A stretch of 8,514 bases of DNA, from the NCBI GenBank assembly GCA_016937725.1, contig JAFGVZ010000205.1:1-8514 (forward strand), written 5' to 3'. The notes beneath the pieces were generated by a model, which did no database searches, was not told where the DNA came from, and saw nothing but the letters and a program-made list of their open reading frames with translations. How positions within the stretch are numbered: the stretch's first letter is position 1; the number at the start of each line of letters is the position of its first letter. Source of the DNA: Paracoccaceae bacterium. Lineage in GTDB: Bacteria; Pseudomonadota; Alphaproteobacteria; Rhodobacterales; Rhodobacteraceae. The translations under genes were made by a program, and so were the position numbers. Shown piece after piece: positions 4,614 to 8,514 of the stretch.

Positions 4614-7124
4614 ATGGATATTATCGCCCTTGTCGGCGCGGTCGCGCTGCTGTTCATCGTGATCGGCGTGTCGGAACCGTTGTCGGAACGGTTGCGCTTG
4701 CCGTTTACGGTGATTCTGGCCATCATGGGCGCGCTGATCGGGGCCACGGCGCTGACCTTGGCCACCTCTGGCGTGGGTGAAACGCTCAGCCCCATGGTGC
4801 GCCGCCTGTTGGATCTGCCCATCCGGTCCAACATCTTCCTGTATGTGCTTTTGCCCACGCTGCTGTTTCAGGTGGCGCTTATGGTCAATGCGCGCCGGAT
4901 GTTGGACGATTGGGTGCCGATCGTGGTCATGGCGGTGGGGGCCGTTCTGGTCTCGACCGTGGTTATTGGCTACGCGCTGACACCTTTTACAACGCTGCCT
5001 TTGGCGGCCTGCCTGCTGATCGGGGCGGTTGTGTCCACCACAGACCCGTCTGCCGTAGTCAGCATCTTCCGCAACATCGCCGCCCCGCAACGCCTGACCC
5101 GCATTGTCGAGGGCGAAAGCCTGCTGAATGACGCGGCCGCCATCGCGCTGTTCGGGTTCTTCCTGACATTCGTCATGCTGGGGGTGCCAAACCCCACCTT
5201 GCAAGAGGCCGCACTGACCTTTCCGTGGCTGATCGGCGGCGGCGTGGCGCTGGGGTGGGTATTCGCCCGCGTCGGCATTGCGCTTATGGCGGTGCTGCCC
5301 ACTTTTCCGCGCGCGCAAGTCTCTGTCAGCGTCGCACTTCCCTATCTGGCCTATATTGCCGCAGAGCAATATCTGGGCGCATCGGGCGTCATCGCGGTTG
5401 TTGTCGCCGGCCTTGTGCTTAACCTGCAAGGGCCAAGCCGCCTGACGCCCCTAAGCTGGGGCTATCTGCGCGAGGTCTGGGACCTGCTGGCCTATTGGGC
5501 TGGCGCGTTCATCTTCATCCTTGCCGCCCTGCTTATTCCGCGCCTGATGGGCGATTTGCGCGCCAGCGACCTGTTCCTGATTGGCGTGATCGTGGTCGCG
5601 GCCAGCGTGGCACGCGCGATCATGCTGTTCGGGGTCCTGCCGCTTCTGGGCCGGATGCGCTTGTCGCCACAGGTGGATGTGACCTATCGCTCTGCCATTC
5701 TATGGGGCGGCTTGCGCGGGGCGGTCACATTGGCGCTGGCGCTGGCAGTCACCGAAAGCGCATTGGTGCCCCCTGCCATCAAGCGCGAGGTGGGTATTCT
5801 GGCAACGGGCTTTACCCTGTTCACGCTGTTGGTGCAGGGCACAACGCTGCGCTGGGTCATCAACAAGCTGGGATTGGACCGCTTGCCTGCATTGGACCAA
5901 GCCTTGTCGCGGCAGGTGATTGCGGTTGCACTGCAAAATGTGCGCGAAGAGATTGCCGAAATCTCGCGCGATTACCGCTTGCCGCAAGAAGTGATCCGCT
6001 CCGAGGCGAAGCGCTTCGCCGCGCGGCTGGACGGTGCTGTGTCGGAAGCTGAAAGCGTGGACATTCCCGACCGCGACCGCATCACGCTGGGGCTTGTGGC
6101 CTTGGCGGGGCGCGAACGCGATCTGATTTTGGAAAACTTCCGCCAGCAGCTTTTTTCGTCCCGGCTGGTGGAAACCATGCTCTCGGACGTGGACAGCCTG
6201 ATCGAGCGCACGCGCCTTGGCGGGCGCGACGAATATCGCGCGACCGCCCGCCGCGCGCTTGGTTTTGGGGGCCGTTACCGCATGGCGGTCTGGCTGAACA
6301 ATCGCCTGCGCTGGTCAGTGCCCTTAGAGGCCATGACCGCAGACCGGTTCGAGCGCCTTTTGAACCAACAGCTTGTGCTGGACGAGTTGCGCAGCTTCAT
6401 CACCGGGAAAATCCGCCGCATCCATGGCCGCCGCGTGGCCGACCTGTTGCAAGAATTGCTGCGCCGCCGCTGCGAGGAAACCGACAACGCCATCGAAGGC
6501 TTGCGCCTGCAATATCCGGGCTATGCCGAAGAAATCGAACGCCGCTTCATCCGCCGCACGTCGTTACGGTTGGAGGAACGTGAATACGAAATCCTGCATG
6601 CCGATGGCCTGATCGGCCGCGAAGTGTTCACCAGCCTGCGCGACGGGCTGAGCGATGCGCGCAATGCGTTGGACAAGCGGCCAAAGCTGGATTTCGCCCT
6701 GCAACGCGAAGAAGTGCTGCGGGCTTTCCCGGTCTTTGCCAGCATGCCCGCTGAGAGCCGCAAAAGCCTCGCCCGCGCGCTCAAGACAATTTACGTCGAA
6801 CCCGGCCGCATCTTGATTCGCAAAGGCGAAGTGCCGCGCTCGGTTTATTTCATCGCCTCTGGCGCGGTCGAGATGGAGCGCCGCGGTCAAAAGCTGCGCT
6901 TGGGCCGGGGCGAGTTTTTCGGCCATCTGGGTATGCTGACCGGCCAGCCACGTCGCGCGATGGTCACCGCCATCACCCATTGCACCCTCTTCGCGCTGGA
7001 CGAAGCCAAGTTCCGCAAGCTTCTGGCCCGCAGCGAAGCGCTGCAACAAGAGGTCGAGGCAAGCGCCATCGCGCGTGGCGCGAATGTGGAAGAAATCATG
7101 GGGCCGATCCGCAAGCGAGCCTGA
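4614..7124 (+). CDS. CPA1-type Na+/H+ antiporter with C-terminal cyclic-nucleotide-binding-like domain
   Basis: Large inner-membrane cation:proton antiporter (836 aa), likely expelling Na+ in exchange for protons. Residues 1 to about 420 are strongly hydrophobic, with some 12 membrane segments, and carry the CPA1/NhaP signatures STTDPSAVV (141-149, Asp144), EGESLLNDA (166-174, with the Asn172-Asp173 pair expected at the ion site) and WGGLRGAV (364-371, Arg368). Residues 421-700 form a charged, mostly helical cytosolic region rich in Arg and Glu. Residues about 706-815 resemble a cyclic-nucleotide-binding domain: VFASMPAESRKSL, IRKGEVPRSVYFIASGAVE and GEFFGHLGMLTGQPRRAMV. The cassette keeps its Arg near 780-781, but the Glu of the usual FGE is His771, so nucleotide binding is doubtful. 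The order transporter, cytosolic helices, CNBD recalls SOS1-like exchangers. No Shine-Dalgarno precedes the ATG. It follows the amidohydrolase gene by 48 nt and precedes hemF by 70 nt. Ion specificity cannot be read from the sequence. Confidence 0.9.
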   Translation: MDIIALVGAVALLFIVIGVSEPLSERLRLPFTVILAIMGALIGATALTLATSGVGETLSPMVRRLLDLPIRSNIFLYVLLPTLLFQVALMVNARRMLDDWVPIVVMAVGAVLVSTVVIGYALTPFTTLPLAACLLIGAVVSTTDPSAVVSIFRNIAAPQRLTRIVEGESLLNDAAAIALFGFFLTFVMLGVPNPTLQEAALTFPWLIGGGVALGWVFARVGIALMAVLPTFPRAQVSVSVALPYLAYIAAEQYLGASGVIAVVVAGLVLNLQGPSRLTPLSWGYLREVWDLLAYWAGAFIFILAALLIPRLMGDLRASDLFLIGVIVVAASVARAIMLFGVLPLLGRMRLSPQVDVTYRSAILWGGLRGAVTLALALAVTESALVPPAIKREVGILATGFTLFTLLVQGTTLRWVINKLGLDRLPALDQALSRQVIAVALQNVREEIAEISRDYRLPQEVIRSEAKRFAARLDGAVSEAESVDIPDRDRITLGLVALAGRERDLILENFRQQLFSSRLVETMLSDVDSLIERTRLGGRDEYRATARRALGFGGRYRMAVWLNNRLRWSVPLEAMTADRFERLLNQQLVLDELRSFITGKIRRIHGRRVADLLQELLRRRCEETDNAIEGLRLQYPGYAEEIERRFIRRTSLRLEEREYEILHADGLIGREVFTSLRDGLSDARNALDKRPKLDFALQREEVLRAFPVFASMPAESRKSLARALKTIYVEPGRILIRKGEVPRSVYFIASGAVEMERRGQKLRLGRGEFFGHLGMLTGQPRRAMVTAITHCTLFALDEAKFRKLLARSEALQQEVEASAIARGANVEEIMGPIRKRA

Positions 7125-7194
7125 CTGTCAGCTTGGCTTGTCACGACCGCCCCCGCGTGGCACATCTTGCAAAACGATACGAAAGAGTGCCGCA

Positions 7195-8091
7195 ATGACC
7201 GACCCTAATTTCGACGACCGCAAGCAACGTGCCGCCGCGTGGTTCCGCGAGCTGCGCGACCAGATCGTTGCGGCGTTTGAAGCGGTCGAGGACAGCCACA
7301 CCACCGGCCCCATGTCCGACCGCGCGCCGGGCCGCTTTGAGGTGACCGACACCAAGCGCCACGCGCCCGACGGGTCCGACGCGGGCGGCGGCTTGATGAG
7401 CGTTATGCGCGGCGGGCGCGTGTTCGAGAAGATCGGCGTCAATGTCTCTGCCGTCTATGGTCAGTTGGGCGATCAGGCGCAGCGCTCGCTGACCGCCCGC
7501 AAGGAAATTCCGGGGCTGGAGGACGATCCGCGCTTCTGGGCCAGCGGTATCTCGCTGGTGGCGCATATGCAAAACCCGCATGCCCCCGCCGTGCATCTGA
7601 ACACCCGCATGTTCTGGACACCCGGCGCATGGTGGTTCGGTGGTGGCACCGACCTGAACCCTTGCATCGAATACCCAGAGGACACCGCCGATTTTCACGC
7701 CACGCTGAAAGCGCATTGCGACCCGCACGGGGCGGATTTGTATCCGCGTTTCAAGGATTGGGCGGATGAGTATTTCTATATCCCCCACCGCAAGCGCGCG
7801 CGCGGTGTGGGCGGCATTTTCTACGACGATTATTGCACCGGCGACTGGGACGCCGATTTCGCCTTCACCCAAGATGTTGGCAAATCCTTCCTGCCTGCGT
7901 TTCTAGCGCAGGTCGAAAAGCGGCGCGGCATGGAATGGACAGATGCCGACAAAGAAGCGCAGCTTATCCATCGCGGGCTTTATGCCGAATACAACCTTGT
8001 CTACGATCGGGGCACCAAGTTCGGCCTGCAAACCGGCCACGACCCCGACGCCGTGCTGATGAGCCTGCCGCCTTTTGCACGCTGGGTGTAA
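7195..8091 (+). CDS. hemF: Oxygen-dependent coproporphyrinogen III oxidase
   Basis: Cytosolic haem-biosynthesis enzyme that uses O2 to decarboxylate two propionates of coproporphyrinogen III, giving protoporphyrinogen IX. The 298-aa product shows family motifs in order: GGGLMSVMRGGRVFEKIGVN (64-83), HMQNPHAPAVHLNTRMF (124-140), WWFGGGTDLNP (146-156), YFYIPHRKRARGVGGIFYDD (193-212) and RGLYAEYNLVYDRGTKFGLQ (260-279). His124, His134, His168 and His198 are the likely counterparts of the four conserved histidines of E. coli HemF. The start at 7195 matches the family; AAAGAG at 7182-7187 is a modest ribosome site. An in-frame start at 7075 would overlap the antiporter gene and add non-homologous residues. 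The protein stops just after PPFARWV, about 24 residues short of E. coli HemF at the C-terminus, which I believe is normal for alphaproteobacteria. The 70-nt upstream gap has a TTGTCA at 7138-7143 but no good -10. Confidence 0.96.
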   Translation: MTDPNFDDRKQRAAAWFRELRDQIVAAFEAVEDSHTTGPMSDRAPGRFEVTDTKRHAPDGSDAGGGLMSVMRGGRVFEKIGVNVSAVYGQLGDQAQRSLTARKEIPGLEDDPRFWASGISLVAHMQNPHAPAVHLNTRMFWTPGAWWFGGGTDLNPCIEYPEDTADFHATLKAHCDPHGADLYPRFKDWADEYFYIPHRKRARGVGGIFYDDYCTGDWDADFAFTQDVGKSFLPAFLAQVEKRRGMEWTDADKEAQLIHRGLYAEYNLVYDRGTKFGLQTGHDPDAVLMSLPPFARWV

Positions 8092-8157
8092 GCTCGCAGC
8101 GTAGCGCAAGCGGCGGGCAGCGCCCTTGATTCCACGCCAACGCCGTGAAACCCCCAC

Positions 8158-8186
8158 TTTCGCACATGCTTTTTTTCCTGTATGGC
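8158..8186 (+). promoter_or_regulatory. Weak candidate promoter for pnp
   Basis: TTTCGC (8158-8163) and TATGGC (8181-8186) are spaced by 17 nt, but they match only two and three consensus bases. It is offered as the best-spaced pair in the gap; it would give a leader of about 125 nt. The run of seven T lies inside the spacer. Confidence 0.2.
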
Positions 8187-8243
8187 ACAGGCCATCTGAG
8201 ACGTGACGCTTCGGCCCCGGCGTGATGCGATAGGATAGGGGTC

Positions 8244-8292
8244 GGCGGCAATGGGGCCGCCATACACATCAGGAGATCCGGGAAGGGCCCGG
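8244..8292 (+). other. Two hairpins in the pnp 5' leader
   Basis: The first stem is GGCGGC (8244-8249) and GCCGCC (8256-8261) around a 6-nt loop; the second is CCGGG (8278-8282) and CCCGG (8288-8292) around AAGGG. Both are perfect and close to the ribosome site of pnp. In E. coli, pnp represses itself through RNase III cleavage and PNPase action on a leader duplex; these stems are candidates for a comparable control, but they are much shorter than that duplex. Confidence 0.4.
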
Positions 8293-8304
8293 AAGCGCTC
8301 CGAC

Positions 8305-8309
8305 GAGGA
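8305..8309 (+). promoter_or_regulatory. Ribosome binding site of pnp
   Basis: GAGGA lies 7 nt before the ATG at 8317 and supports that start together with the conserved N-terminus MFNITKKSIQWG. Confidence 0.75.
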
Positions 8310-8316
8310 ATGACGT

Positions 8317-8514
8317 ATGTTCAACATCACCAAGAAATCTATCCAGTGGGGCCAAGAAACCCTGACACTGGAAACCGGCAAGATTGCCCGTCAGGCTGAC
8401 GGTTCGGTCATTGCCACGCTGGGCGAAACCAGCGTCATGGCCAACGTGACCTTTGCGAAAGAAGCCAAGCCTGGGCAAGACTTCTTCCCGCTGACCGTGC
8501 ATTATCAGGAAAAA
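8317..8514 (+). CDS. pnp: Polyribonucleotide nucleotidyltransferase (PNPase), 5' end only
   Basis: Start of the phosphorolytic 3'-5' exoribonuclease that degrades mRNA, releasing nucleoside diphosphates, often within the RNA degradosome. Only 66 of roughly 710 codons are in the window; the frame is open to the last base. The visible part begins the first RNase PH domain: MFNITKKSIQWGQETL (1-16), TGKIARQADGSVIATLGET (20-38) and PGQDFFPLTVHYQEK (52-66) are characteristic of alphaproteobacterial PNPase. The ATG at 8317 has GAGGA 7 nt upstream. It is preceded by a leader with hairpins, and the gene before it is hemF rather than the common rpsO. Catalytic and KH/S1 regions lie outside the window. 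Confidence 0.97.
   Translation, partial: MFNITKKSIQWGQETLTLETGKIARQADGSVIATLGETSVMANVTFAKEAKPGQDFFPLTVHYQEK

Larger units (their letters stand above)
8092..8316 (+). other. Non-coding hemF-pnp intergenic region with structured pnp leader
   Basis: I find no credible gene in these 225 nt, and in particular no rpsO, the usual neighbour upstream of pnp. A weak stem GTGAAA/TTTCGC (8145-8150 and 8158-8163, one G-U pair), then six bases and a run of seven T at 8170-8176, could be a poor hemF terminator. Further on are two GC-rich hairpins near the pnp start. The region probably holds the end of the hemF transcript and the promoter and 5' untranslated leader of pnp. Confidence 0.5.

Noticed and set aside
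3819..5429. Long minus-strand open frame of 536 codons antisense to the amidohydrolase and antiporter genes
   Set aside because: Composition is dominated by Gln, Arg, His, Asp and Gly with no domain motif, the typical shadow of GC-rich genes; both genes on the other strand are well supported.
7138..7166. TTGTCA as a hemF promoter -35
   Set aside because: The -10 position at 17 nt reads CACATC, matching only two consensus bases; co-transcription with the antiporter gene is as likely.
7075..7194. Upstream ATG in the hemF frame, adding 40 residues
   Set aside because: It overlaps the end of the antiporter gene, and the extra residues do not resemble HemF; ATG 7195 fits the family.
8145..8176. 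Stem plus seven T as a hemF terminator
   Set aside because: The stem is A-U rich with a G-U pair and six bases separate it from the T-run; mentioned in the intergenic entry but not called as a terminator.

Overview
The window looks like a chromosomal segment of a GC-rich alphaproteobacterium, most likely a marine or saline member of the Rhodobacteraceae (Roseobacter-type lineage). The reasons are the GC-rich codon use, the wording of the PNPase N-terminus and of the cysteine-poor 41-aa ribosomal protein L36, a HemF with a short C-terminus, and a cupin gene that reads as a DddL-type dimethylsulfoniopropionate (DMSP) lyase. Assignments are from motif recognition and remembered family sequences; no database search was run.

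Layout, left to right. (1) 1-1290 (+): the 3' part of yejF, the double-ATPase subunit of a peptide/microcin C-type ABC importer, cut by the window edge. (2) 1301-2515 (+): a family-4-type glycosyltransferase 10 nt downstream, probably in the same transcript. (3) 2512-3213 (-): the putative DMSP lyase gene, convergent with the glycosyltransferase so that the two stop codons share bases in TTAG. (4) 3236-3655 (-): a compact translation unit of promoter, tRNA-Val(GAC), rpmJ and an intrinsic terminator, lying just upstream of the lyase gene on the same strand. (5) 3711-7124 (+): an N-formylglutamate amidohydrolase-family gene, then a large CPA1-type Na+/H+ antiporter with a C-terminal cyclic-nucleotide-binding-like domain. 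(6) 7195-8091 (+): hemF, oxygen-dependent coproporphyrinogen III oxidase. (7) 8092-8316: a 225-nt non-coding leader with hairpins. (8) 8317-8514 (+): the 5' end of pnp, cut by the window edge.

The genes do not form one pathway. Housekeeping genes (tRNA-Val, rpmJ, hemF, pnp) are interleaved with nutrient and stress functions: peptide import, DMSP cleavage, formylglutamate/histidine catabolism and Na+/H+ homeostasis. DMSP cleavage and Na+/H+ exchange both fit life in salt water. I see no CRISPR array, insertion sequence, prophage or defence island and no convincing unknown system. The points most worth a second look are the lyase locus (no Shine-Dalgarno, a -10-like box almost touching the ATG, overlapping stop with its neighbour), the degenerate cyclic-nucleotide pocket of the antiporter, the tRNA-rpmJ unit with a leader hairpin, and the structured pnp leader with no rpsO in front of it.
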